Shown piece by piece: positions 34,388-50,598 of a stretch of DNA of 64,000 bases. The notes beneath the pieces were generated by a model. The model was not told the DNA's origin and searched no databases. It saw only the letters and a program-made list of their open reading frames with translations. Position 1 is the stretch's first letter. Every line of letters starts with the position of its first letter. Source of the DNA: Tubulanus polymorphus. Lineage: Eukaryota; Nemertea; Palaeonemertea; Tubulaniformes; Tubulanidae. The DNA is taken from positions 8,296,485 to 8,360,484 of the forward strand of contig NC_134027.1 of assembly GCF_964204645.1 (NCBI RefSeq), in the 5' to 3' direction. The position numbers were made by a program, and so were the translations under genes.

Positions 34388-35441
34388 TTATTTCCAGTCT
34401 CCCTTTTCGTAGTCCCATTTCGACGCAACACCTTCTACGGCTCCTTGACGTTGTTGGATCATACGTAACAAGTTAGCTTCCCTCCATTCTTGCGTAATGG
34501 TATGCGGTTTAGGAGGATATACTGCAAAGATAATTCAATTAAATGATAGCAAAATGGTCTACTCAAAATGCTTTCTTTCTAGTCCGGGGGCTTTATCAGA
34601 ACTAATTCGGATGAGAATTCATACACTTCGCTTACCATATTGTTGCATCCACATGTAAAACCATCCGGCTACCCCGAAACCAAATAATACTCCGGCTACA
34701 ACCGATTTCCAGTCACCAGTTGGAGCGGTCATTTCGGCGTAAGTTTGACAAAAGCTTGAGCGATATACTGAAAATATAATACATAATTCCTAAACGATGC
34801 CAACAGAAAGAATCACGATAATCTTCCACAGAAGGACTGAGTTCGAAGACCATTTGATTCCATCAATCATGCTTTGTAAAAGTTGAGCGAAAACTGCTAA
34901 TGGAGACAATTAGGGCATTTCTTTGAAGAAATACTCTCCAATTTTTCAAATGCAGTACATATACAGTGGAACCTTGCAACGACGAACTTCATTCGACCAG
35001 AAAATCTGTACATTATAACAGATAGCTTATCCAGTATGAAATTAATGAAAATATGGGTCCAAATTCTTGTTTTGTGATAACTGAGATCAACTGTTATATC
35101 TGGGGTCATTACAAGCATTCACTCCCTGATATGAACTTACATTGTTTTTTCTCGTCGACGGATAAGTTTTTCCAGTCGCCAGCTTCTTTCTCTTTCAACG
35201 CTACGATTTCGGCCGTATCTTCTTTGAAACGAATCGCGGGGCACGGAAATTCGATTCGATCCATATAGTTACCGCGTCCATTAAATCCGAAACCGACAAC
35301 CTCTCGGTCTCCGATTCGAGGGTGGGCGCGTTCTTTAACCGAGATCGTGTGTGAATCATGTCGTGCTGCCGAAGTAGTGAGCGCCCTCTGTGATGTTGTT
35401 GCCACTCGCCGTCCGGCAAACCGTAATATAGAACTTGCCAT
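34388..35441 (-). CDS. COX4: Cytochrome c oxidase subunit 4, complete, 3 coding exons
   Basis: Coding exons: 35141-35441 (ATG), 34636-34767, 34388-34521 (TAA), in phase, 188 residues (vertebrate COX4I1 is 169). The N-terminus MASSILRFAGRRVATTSQRA is a basic, Ser/Arg-rich mitochondrial presequence. LKEKEAGDWKNLSVDEKKQ, LYRSSFCQTYAEM, one membrane span (about 122-141) and the C-terminal ASKWDYEKGDW are hallmarks of the family. The subunit sits in the inner mitochondrial membrane as a nuclear-encoded, regulatory part of complex IV. An acceptor (TTTTTCCAG|ATCACG) six bases before the ATG implies a 5' UTR intron; a matching donor GGTTG|GTAAGT ends a probable noncoding exon at 36332. Intron 35140-34768 contains a copy of repeat family 2. 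Vertebrates have two paralogues; one is seen here. Confidence 0.95.
34962..35108. repeat. Dispersed repeat family 2, copy A (in COX4 intron)
   Basis: Begins TACAGTGGAACCTTGCAACG and shares ACGAACTTCA, GACCAGAAAAT, TTATAAC and CCAGTATGAAAT with 55935-56121. The TACAGTGGAACC end also appears inverted at the right end of the other copy, so it is a terminal inverted repeat. Likely a MITE family. Confidence 0.65.
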
Positions 35442-36331
35442 CGTGATCTGGAAAAATGATTCGTAAATTATTAGATCTATCAGTGCTTAATATAAGTTTG
35501 AAACTGCCTTAAATGTTAAACCTTTGAAAATCAAAATATAGAGAGAAAAGCTTTCAAATATTCTGATAAGAATGGATCAGTCTTTGTCAATTCGGGATCT
35601 GCCAAATACGTTGAAAATTGCGCCCCTTAACCCCTCTAGTCAGGGCGCCAACACCACAGGCTCACCTTCAGAAATTGCAATTCTGAGCACAAGCACATGT
35701 CATTAGGGGCTGGAGGGTGGTCACTTTCTGCCCATTTACAAATTTGTTGAGTTTTCCTGGATTTTTCCATATAATAACACCAAATACCCCATGACAGCAA
35801 GTGAATCCGAGAAATTTCTTGGTTTAAAATCGTTACTATTTATTCATTTTCTTTATGAACCACGTACTGTTAAAGAAACGCGCTGTCAATAACATGACTA
35901 GGTTTTTTGCAAAATTTGTAAAAAAATTCCCATATATTTTTCTTTCTGAAATTTTTCCATTCCCTTTCGGTTTTTGTTTCCCTCCTGTCGTCGAAACCCA
36001 GTGGCCACATCCCATCTCCCACTACCTTAGATGCATACTTAATTGATACAAGGTAAGCTGATACATAATGTCATTCAAATGTCACGTAAAAGCAATAAAA
36101 AGAACCAGGTTCAAGGTCGCTGTGTAGTTTGACACACCGCCACCACCGACCGAGAACCGGTTAAAAACAATTTAAACATCGTTAATCTTTGAGATTATGA
36201 ATGAAGATAAAATGTTATTATTTCCAATCTAAGTATCCGTATTTAATTTACACGCTCTCTGCAAAAGATCCCACAGGAACCGATTGAAAGGAGTTAATTA
36301 TTCAAAAACGCGTGTTTAGTACATTACTTAC

Positions 36332-36400
36332 CAACCTTCAAACAAAAATGGCCGACTAGCTTTGTCCAGATAGAGAAAAGTCAACGAATGGGTTTCCAAA
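36332..36400 (-). other. COX4: Probable noncoding first exon of COX4 (5' UTR)
   Basis: A donor GTAAGT follows GGTTG on the minus strand at 36331. It fits the acceptor just 5' of the COX4 ATG, leaving an intron of about 0.88 kb (35448-36331). The upstream limit is not defined by sequence; 36400 is arbitrary. Confidence 0.45.
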
Positions 36401-38725
36401 AAGTACGTATTTTAACCCAGCTCAATTGAAAACATGTTATTAAATGACCCTTTAAATTCTATTGACAGTGCATGGTCTTGGATGGATGCATTTTATCGTG
36501 ATTTGGGTAATTCATATTTTGATTGAGATGATTTCAATGACAGTTTTCAGTACTTAGTGCGATTTGATGTGGACCCGGAAATAGAACATAACATATGACG
36601 CATACTACCCCGAGTAAATTCTGGTCAGCGACACTGGTCTATGAAGAAATATATCTATTTCACGCTTCACAGAGTGTCGGAGTCTTCAATATCGAGAATG
36701 TTGTCATCATTTGCTGTCTAGAAATTCACTGAAAATCTCATGTTTTAGTAGGTGAGGTCGAGCACTTTTGTCGTACAGTCAGACCTAGTCAGTAACCTGA
36801 CTGTGGTTTAGTTTCACGATCGGATATTTTCACAAACCACAGTCAGGAATGGGAAGGTCATTTTTGTATGAAATCTTCGTCAGCCAATTTGACTGACGAG
36901 TAATTTGCCTGGCATTTCATTGTCTCTTAAGATATCTGTCTCATTTTTGTTGTAATCGACGCACAACAGATTCGTAGTTACTCTGATACCTAAAACACCT
37001 CACCTGACGATCTTAATCCATGTGCAAATCGGCCGTAAAGTGAGAGTAAATTTCCGTCCAGTCAACAGCTGCCATTTTGAAAATTACTGGAGGTGCTGGC
37101 ACCTGTGGACTGAGGCCAGGACAACAGCACAAACTAACAAAGCGAAACGACGGAATTTAAAAAAATTAAAAAATCAATTTTTATTCACATTTTTCTTTTA
37201 CCAGAAATTTATTATTTCATTATTTATTATGGAAAACACGAAGACTTGAAATAAAAGTTGGAAAACCATCAAAAATAAAAATTGTCGTTTCGTCTTGGAA
37301 GTTTTATATAAATCCTTGTAGGTCCCCTTGTCTTATCATGCCACATGTGCAATACAGAGAAATGGCGGCCAATGGCGAAATTTGTGGAGAAATTAATTAA
37401 TTTCTCAAAATAATGTTGATTAATCACTCGAAACATACATAAAATTGGATTATTTCGAAAGGTACCTGTGTTAGTTTGTGAATTAAGCCATTAATTGTGG
37501 ACTGAAGTGAATAGAAAGTATATTTTTGAAGCGTTACTTTTTTCAACCGTGTTTTGGTCCTTGTCATCCCTAACGTTGGTATAAGCCCATCCGATTATAA
37601 AAAGCTTACCACCAACGATTAGGTAACTAACTAAGTCAGACCCTCCCCAGACTCGGTTGCAAGAACAAGAGACTAGAGAGAGATTATGATCACTTGTTTT
37701 TTTTCTTGTATTTGGTCTCTTTTTGTTCATCGCTTATTTGTTGATTATCTACTACTTGTTAATACTCTAACCATCACAATCGATAATGAACTTAAGTATA
37801 GTAAACAGTTCATTGAATTGTCTTCATCAACAAGTACCGTTTGAGTTACAATAAGAGGTCATAGTACTAATTAGCGTCTAGACGTAGCGGCCCCACTCCG
37901 CGTGGTTGCGCCACCGCGCGGGATTTACACGAAGCGGCAGAACACAAACAGGGCCACTCTCTCAATTTTCAATGATAGAAATCGTGTGTGCATTTCAATT
38001 ATTTCGGCTGTTATGGTTTTAAGGCACAATATAAGTTGATGATGTGATATGGCGATGTTAATTAATGATAATTCCGCAGTGAAGCTAGTCACGAACGGTG
38101 TCGATTGAGTGTACAGCTGCCAAAAACACTGAAATGTGCGTAGTTGCGTAACTATTTGCAGTGAATTGCAGACGAAACATGAAGCCTTAACGGCCGTTTA
38201 AAAGAATATTATACCAATCGCAATTGTAAAATAAAAATGAGATAGAACCTAAGTTAAAATTCTGGCCATTTCTAAAATGTTATTAATTATTATTACTAAT
38301 TTTTAGTCAGTGCGGAACGTTTAGTTTTCCAACAATAATGAGGGGTGGTAGGTAGTCATGCAATTCAAGTCATCATTATTACACGTTACTTCCGTGTTGT
38401 TGAAAATCTCGCGAGTCCTGGACTAAACCCCAATGAACAATGTGATCTGTGTGCTGGCCACAAATGCACACAGATCACACTACACTACCCATTACACACT
38501 CCAGTACCCACAGCTTTCATATATCCATCCAAATATTTAGTGGCTTTCTTCCTGGATGTACTACATGAGATAATTGTCACTTCTATAAGTCCTTTGTTAT
38601 CCTTTTATTTTCAGTCTTCAAGGTAAAAAATTCATCAAATAGATAATTCACCACTGGTCCAGCAAGATGAAAAAGATATTTTACTAAGAATTGGAAGTCG
38701 TGGGTGAATAGATACTATCAGGACA
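36401..38725. other. Divergent COX4-SYS1 intergenic region
   Basis: No exon recognised. It contains a 14-bp-stem inverted repeat at 36796-36847 (CCTGACTGTGGTTT and complement) and a GC-rich patch with CpGs at about 37875-37945 in otherwise AT-rich DNA. An ETS-like ACTTCCG is at about 38389-38395 near SYS1. The SYS1 5' UTR must lie in the right part. Confidence 0.5.
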
Positions 38726-39594
38726 ATGGCTGGATTCCGTAGCAGTGCATGGGATCCTATTAATATTGTGTCGCAGATTTTGACAATACAGTGCGTTTTG
38801 TATTTTGGATTAGTGATATGGATTTTTCTTATGGACTTTATTGCCGCATCAGACAGATCACTGGATCAATTATTTGCCTATTCGGTAAGTAGACGACTAG
38901 GCCTACAGCAATGATTCCCCTCTGATAATGGCTTAACTTTTGATCATTATTGTGGTAATTTTTTCCGACTGGGTGGATACTGACTTACACTCAGGCCCTA
39001 GTCCTAAAAGCTGAACCAACTAAGTGATGAATCCATAAGGAAGTGAATACAACTTTGATGATTTCGTTTCAGGCTCTATCATTCCAGCAATTTAATGGAA
39101 GGCTCATCATGGGTGCATTTGTATTAAATTCACTAACAGGGTAAGGATAAATTGAACTTTTCACTAATATAACAAATCTTTTTAGAAATAGATAGATGAA
39201 AACCAGGTATCAATAATAAGCAATTACTGATTGACAAAAAACATTTTCAATAGGTTTTTACATTATCTGAAGTAAGCCTTGCTTCATTTTGACGATAAGA
39301 TTCTTAGTTCTAGTTTCACAATATTTTCAATCATTGTCTACTTTGTTTTTCAGGGCTGTTGGATTATGGTTCATTGTACAGCGCACGAAGCTATGCCTGG
39401 ATTTTACTGCCAGCGCACACTTCTTCCATTTACTGATCTGTTGGTGTTATAACCAAGCGTTTCCAAACACATTGTCGTGGTGGCTAACGAACCTTATTTG
39501 TGTAATCATTATGACAGTATTAGGCGAATTCATGTGTATGAGGACTGAACTGAAAGCTATACCCCTAGGCATGGGGCCTAAAGTGGATTTATAG
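38726..39594 (+). CDS. SYS1: SYS1, Golgi-localised integral membrane protein, complete, 3 exons
   Basis: Exons: 38726-38884 (ATG), 39073-39140, 39354-39594 (TAG), joining in phase to 155 residues; human SYS1 has 156. The start MAGFRSSAWDPINIVSQI matches the family N-terminus. Four membrane segments are visible: near the N-terminus; after GRLIMGAFVLNSL; in FFHLLICWCYNQAF; and in LICVIIMTVLGEF. The cytosolic C-terminal motif CMRTELKAIPL is conserved. SYS1 recruits the small GTPase ARFRP1 to the trans-Golgi, where it helps place GRIP-domain golgins. The gene converges with VPS35. Confidence 0.95.
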
Positions 39595-40072
39595 TACCGA
39601 TTACACAATATATTCATCATTCTTTCTCTCTCAGTTACCAAAGATGCTAATAAATAATGCTTCATTAGAGCATATTCACCGTTGATCCGTCATGTTCATG
39701 TCAGTACCTCTGTGGGGCTCACCATTTTTTGATAGACGATATAATGAATGTGTATTTGAAAATGAAGTTACAGGAATTAAGTTAATGTACCCGGTCAATG
39801 TGAATTCCGTAACCATTCCTTTTATCCCCTACTTTGACCATCCATATGTTCTTTTGCTCATCCATTTGTTCTTTTTCTGTGATCTCTTACAGATCTTAGG
39901 ATCACTTAATCAATGGCTGTATATACACGTCTGTAATCTGTAACTATATTAAGTATCTGAAGCAATGTGAATATTCTATTGAGGGGACATACTGGTATTT
40001 AATTTCTGACACTTGATGAAAGTGGTACATGTATTCTTGTATTGTGTACAATAACTGTATATTTTTGATGTA

Positions 40073-40078
40073 AATAAA
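40073..40078 (+). terminator. Polyadenylation signal of SYS1
   Basis: AATAAA in GTAAATAAATTTGTG, 479 bp after the SYS1 stop and followed by a T/G-rich stretch. Confidence 0.6.
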
Positions 40079-40356
40079 TTTGTGATTTCATTATTGTTAT
40101 AAGTTTGTTTACTGTCACTATCTTTTACTTCGGTCCACGCAAAGGTCTACTTTTACGAAACGTTAATTGAAAATTTCTTGAGCTGCGTTGAAGATGTTTA
40201 ACACCTGTGGAACCGAGACTCAGAGATGATGCATATACATCCAGTAACTTCCCTAATATATTGCTTTATGATCCTTTTCGTTTGTGATGTCCTTTGTATA
40301 ACGAGCTGCCGACATACTGATTTTAAGAAGTGGAGATCTTCAATAATTTATCATAA

Positions 40357-40362
40357 TTTATT
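40357..40362 (-). terminator. Polyadenylation signal of VPS35
   Basis: TTTATT on plus (AATAAA on minus), about 525 bp beyond the VPS35 stop. Confidence 0.5.
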
Positions 40363-40885
40363 CTATACATACTTATGGGATATAATATACACAACAAGAT
40401 AAGATGTAGTACAACAGTTCATACGATTTTACTGATCTTTCTTTCGGTACCAATAGTGACATCACATTATTATATTATTTACCAAAAACAACAAATTACA
40501 AGTAAAGCATAGATGATCACAGATTCAAACTTTATGACAACATATTCTTTAGTTAGACATATACATAGTGAATTGAACAAGGACATCTTTCTTTTCATAA
40601 AGCTGGTCGTCGATTTGATGAAAAACCTACATATGGTTTGAATTCGAGTTATCTATTTACAGAGGTTAACACATCGATATTGTATAAACATGGATAATGC
40701 TTGTGTCATTGTAAATATTATAACAGCTTGCTCAGATTCCTCAGTATGTCACCAATAGAAGACATAAGAATTGTATGCTTGATTTATACAAGAAATATTG
40801 TTCTATGTTTGTGGTATTCGAAGTTCACACAAATATCTGATAAGGCGATCATATCAATATATCTGCTTTTCCATTTGAGTTCTAT

Positions 40886-45693
<4,808 letters not shown>

Positions 45694-45817
45694 TTTGAAG
45701 TCATGTGACCCGAATTGCCGGGCGGTGGTGGGGCCACTTTACGGCGTTGTTCCCGCAATAATCTCAAGGTCGTAGACGCCGCGATATTTTGGACTTGTCA
45801 AAAAAACATTTTTTGGA
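45694..45817. promoter_or_regulatory. Bidirectional VPS35-ORC6 promoter core
   Basis: Only 124 bp separate the two start codons, so both 5' UTRs and the core promoter fit here or overlap the first exons. An E-box-like GTCATGTGAC (M-box core TCATGTG) lies at 45700-45709. The stretch is GC-richer than the flanks, and no TATA box is apparent. Confidence 0.65.
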
Positions 45818-47312
45818 ATGAATTCTCAAATTCTTGCTGTCATCGCTCCAAAACTTGGCATTCATTCGCAATCAGTGTTGAGGTTAGGAATTCTTATCCT
45901 TTTACACTTCATTCCTAGAAAACAACTGCAAATAACTAATAGATTTCAACTGAATTGAAAAATTAATTCGAAACTTTTTCAATTTTACTGTTTCCAGTCT
46001 CTGGGGCGCTCTACTGGTCTATAAATCTACTGTTGGCCCAGGCTGAATGATATTTTAAGGCGAGGGTTATTTTCGTATTTCATGTATATTTTCTAATTCT
46101 AGGAAAACTGAAGAATTATCCAGACTGGCTAAGACTCAACATTCAACATCAAATAGTCTGACCATTAATGAAACTTGCCGGGTTGTTATGTTCCTCGACT
46201 TGGCTTCTTCAGCATGCGCCCAACCAATTGACAAGGTAGTTAACATCCAAATCTTCGAATTTAAGTCGAATGTCTGCATCCTTTGAATGTGATTTTTATT
46301 TCAGAAATTCAAAAATTTCAAATCTTTTAGACTTTAGCTATTAAAATGTCTGGAGTCAGTAAAAAAGTGTACAACATGTCTTACAAGACTGTGGAATCAT
46401 TGCTCGGATTGCAAAAACAAGTTTCAGTTCGGGATTTATGTGTTCAATTTGGTTGTACAGACGCCGTAGATTGGGCAAAACAAGTCTTACAAAGGTAACT
46501 TATAATAAGTGTAGGCTTATAATCTGTATTGATGGCTGGGGATAGGTACATTTTAGTGCACTGAGTCTAGTGTAAATTTTTTCTTCAATTGATCCAGATT
46601 TATTCATTACTTTCTATCTACTGGTAGTTATGGCTTAGAATTGTCGGACAAAGGCCAGGAAGATATTGATCTATCGAGACCTTTGTTTCAAGGAGCAGCA
46701 GTTGTAGCAAGTTGTCGGTAAGTCTACATTAAGGTTGGAACGTGGCTAGAATTGTGTGGAATAAATTTCAATGTCTGAAACTAGGTTGCAAGGTGGAAGT
46801 TATCTATTAAGAAATTGTATATTGACAGGAAACTCAAGATTAAGATTGATCGTTCAAAGCTTATTGATCACATCGGGACGAAGAAATCTATCATGGATAA
46901 ATTGATCACTGAAATGGAAAGACATGCAACATTAATAGGTTATACATTGATACAGTGGAACTCATATAATCCACACCAAAATGATAAATAGATGAAAAAA
47001 ATATTGTATTTCCAGAAACAAAGAACAAAGACAAGCAACGAAAGAGGGGCAAAAATTTCATCGAAGACTTGGAAAATAAAATTCATGGTAGCACTCTACC
47101 AATTATCGTTGTTGTTTTTGCAAAAATATATATTATTATGATCCTTTTGAAAATTCACTCAATTTGCTAATTGAATTAGTTCATGTGTTGTAGAAGAGGA
47201 AGTGGCTTCCAAAGTGAAGAAAGTTGAAACCAATGACGATGAAGCTGGCGAGAATGCAACAGATTTCCAGGCTTGGAAAGAAAAGATTCTTGGTCAGTCT
47301 GCAACTGGTTGA
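45818..47312 (+). CDS. ORC6: ORC6, origin recognition complex subunit 6, complete, 7 exons
   Basis: Exons: 45818-45882 (ATG), 46103-46235, 46331-46494, 46628-46717, 46829-46938, 47016-47087, 47194-47312 (TGA). They join in phase to 250 residues; human ORC6 has 252. Two TFIIB-like helical modules are visible: the first with IAPKLGIHSQ, CRVVMFLDLA and a PIDKTLAIKMSG segment; the second with ESLLGLQKQVSVRDLCVQF, DIDLSRPLFQGAAVVASC and KKSIMDKL. A basic linker follows. The C-terminal TDFQAWKEKIL corresponds to the motif that binds ORC3. ORC6 helps ORC bind DNA and load MCM helicase, and also acts in cytokinesis. The residue aligned with human Tyr232 is Phe here (about position 236). Confidence 0.96.
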
Positions 47313-50300
47313 TTGTAATGCTGTGATTAATGTGATGCAAGATTTATTAACTTGGTTCGGAAATTTGAAAAAAATAGTCCATGTATTGAGCTTGATAAAT
47401 CGTTCATAAAGTTTGTATTTATGTATAGATTTGTATGTATTTTGTATATGAAAGGCTTAAATAAAGGTATAGCCATTCGGATGAACCTGTCTGGATAATA
47501 TTCTAAACTATTTTGACTGGTTAACCCTAACCCTAATTTGGACTGCAATCCTGACCTGTTCATCAGTACTGGTTATTACTTCTGTGAATTAGAATTCATC
47601 CAACCAACGAGTCAACTGTATAGTTTTTGTCCCTGTTGCGCCATCACTCAACCCGATATTTTCCTCGTAGTCAACTTGATTCCCAATTTCTCGAGAACCG
47701 GTACAATCACTCGGTCCACAGACAAAAGATAGAAAGCGATAACAAGAACTGATTCTTGGATTAAATTTTCAATCATATATATTATTTATTGATGAACAAT
47801 ACTTTTGAATGAATATACTAATATACTTGAATATACTAAGATCATTATACATATAATATCATATATTATATCAAATAGAGTTTTCTAGCAATTGATCAAA
47901 CATATACCGGTATACTATTTATGTATATTCATATATCATTTGGAAAATGCATTCGTAATTGTCATTGATTATAGTTGATTAACATTTCCTCGTGTGTGAC
48001 ACCACTGGGCATAATTATTTTCCTAAAAAATAAACAACCAGTTTTCCACATACAACTAAATATTGTGTACATTAAAAAATGTATATTACTTATATAATCA
48101 TTCATATTCTTATATAATATTTTATGTACATGGTATAGAAACAAACTGAGTATAGAAGAAAAGCCCAGCTAACTCGGCATTTATCAAATCCAAAAATCAG
48201 AGAACCGTTTTTGGCCAAGCGAAGTATAAAAATAATATTGGTTCCAATACCAGATTTGGTCAGAACAAATCGTGACAAAATTACTTGGTCCCATCACAAC
48301 TTCGATGCGGTCTCTGAAGTTCTGAGTTACACTAGGTTTTGCTATGGTGTGTTCATCAACTATCAGACAAATTGAATAATTTCATTCAGTTAATCACGCA
48401 AAAAGTCGTTCGGAAGTAACGGCACTAACTGATTATAGTTCGCAATACATAATTATGGTATGGAATACATCATATATCAACATAAACATAAACTTTAAAA
48501 TACAACAGCAATTTTTAGCAATCAATATATATGCTTGTATATTATTCATCTATATTGAGAATTACGTTATATAATGATATACATTTAGTTAGAAACATTT
48601 CATCCATCTGTAAGCACCATCTTGGTTTTCATTTTCCTATGAAATAACTATAACATATCGTATATCTATATACAATAGTCTATAATTTCTATTCATATTC
48701 ATAATAAATATATACAATTTCTATACATTCGTACAATGTTATCAATATACATAGACCTTTTAATATATTTATTCATAAGCGTTTTTTTTCATTATATATT
48801 ATCTCTATTCTTTCTTTTTGAAATTTGCAAACTAGAAAAAAACTCCCAATGCCAACTTTCATCGTCGTAGCACCATCTGAAGAATCGAGTGAACATAGTC
48901 CTCGAAATAGTAGAAAAAACCTATGAAAAATAGATTGTTTTCTACACAAAAAGAAAAGATGTAATTGATATAAATTGAAATCTCCATAAAATAACTTCTC
49001 TTTTGAATGAATGATTCTTAAAATTTGTTTCTCTACAAGAGTAAGAAGAGTTGAATGACCTACCGGTACACAAAGCTTCCAGTGAATTCGAGATATGGTT
49101 ACAAAATATATATCGTAATTATTTACTGTTTCATTTCATATAGTAGAAATCCCAGTTAGAATCACATACGTAGGTCAGCATTTTAGTTCTAAACCTGATT
49201 TACATCATGAGATCGGAAGGATGAATGAGAAGCAATGTAATAATGAAGTAGGTTTACACAAAAAGAGATCATTTGTATTCATGATTGAAACGCACTTCAT
49301 AGAAAATAAGCTCGAGATCTTTCTACCGACATTCAACGTGAACCAGCAGCACAAGCATTGAAAGATTTCACTAAACCCGATCACACAATACAGTCCAATG
49401 CAAAATTGTGACTTCAACTAGCCACAATTTATCATCAGTGCCATAACTTTGAAGAAACTGGGCCTATGGTTAGCAACACGAAAATCAATGAACAACAATA
49501 TATGGACCATTCAGACCATTCATCTTATAGTATTTGGCCTCTTCTATTTGACCAGATTGACTTCAAAATCCCTGATGATTTTATTTACGCCAGCTTATAG
49601 TAGGCCAAACACACTAAAAAATAAAATTGGCCTTGATGCAAGATATGCCTTCAGTTTTTGATTGTTGTAATCTGACAACTTGCATAGGCTTAGTTTTCAT
49701 GAAATAGCTTACATAAGATAGGTCATCTGCACAACCATATAGTACAACCATAATACGATGTGCGTACACAAGGTAGGACCTTAAAAAATGCACTATTTTT
49801 GCATACGTACTTTATGAACGGTCAATTTACCAAAATGTTGACGGTGAAATAACAGGAATATCATAACATTCATCGACTTGAACTTGGCACTCGTACAACT
49901 AACTATCATTTCAGCACATACATTTCATATCACTTTTTTTTGAACTAGATAAATTGAGTGACAAGCCTGAACTTACTACATTAATCAACAAATTACCGTT
50001 CGGATAATATACAGCGGTGAGCAAGCAGACGGAGGGCGAATTGGGTAACAAACTTGAGTGAGAAGAGATCGGGGAAAAAATGGCCTGTCATTCATCAAAG
50101 ACGTATGCCATCGTGTGTGAGGGGGTAAAAAGCAGTGTTGAATAGAGTGAACATTAAACTACTGTAACAATTCAAGCAAAAGCAGACTTAACAAGGACGC
50201 AATGAACTTCAGCCAGAGAATTATAATATTCTGAGAGAATTTACCAGCGATTACTTCAACAAGCCTTATGGTACACAGGGGCATCAAAATTGGAACTGGT

Positions 50301-50598
50301 GTACGCTGGCATATAAAATTTTCCTCATTCTCAAAACATTGTGAATTAAAACAGCTTTAACAATTTCTCGACTAATTTTCCTGATGAAGTATAGCATACG
50401 CTAGTAGCGAAAGCTCGTATTTTCAATGAAATCAACCTAAAAAGTACTGTCTTCATATTCAACAATTTCTTACAGCAATGTTAGATTAGCTATAGGTCCA
50501 TGATAGGTTTATCATATTGTTATCAACATACGCACATGTACATGAAAATTTTAGATACATGATAATTGATTTATAGACATGCGGCAATATTGAATAGT
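47313..50598. other. Convergent 3' region between ORC6 and the CARMIL gene
   Basis: About 3.3 kb, very AT-rich, with no recognised exon. AATAAA at 47460-47465 fits ORC6. Minus-strand signals (for example TTTATT at 47785-47790) could end a long CARMIL 3' UTR. A short TTAACCCTAACCCTAA stretch near 47520 is too short to call telomeric. Confidence 0.55.
47460..47465 (+). terminator. Polyadenylation signal of ORC6
   Basis: AATAAA, 147 bp after the ORC6 stop codon. Confidence 0.6.

Larger units (their letters stand above)
39595..40885. other. Convergent 3' region between SYS1 and VPS35
   Basis: 3' UTRs of both genes. An AATAAA at 40073-40078 serves SYS1 and a minus-strand signal at 40357-40362 serves VPS35. 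No other exon is seen. Confidence 0.6.

Noticed and set aside
37873-37945. GC-rich patch considered as a tRNA gene
   Set aside because: No T-arm GGTTCGANTCC box B, and no cloverleaf with a 7-base acceptor stem on either strand.
47519-47537. Telomere-like TTAACCCTAACCCTAA
   Set aside because: Only about two and a half units, inside a normal gene-bearing region. Too short to mean an interstitial telomere.
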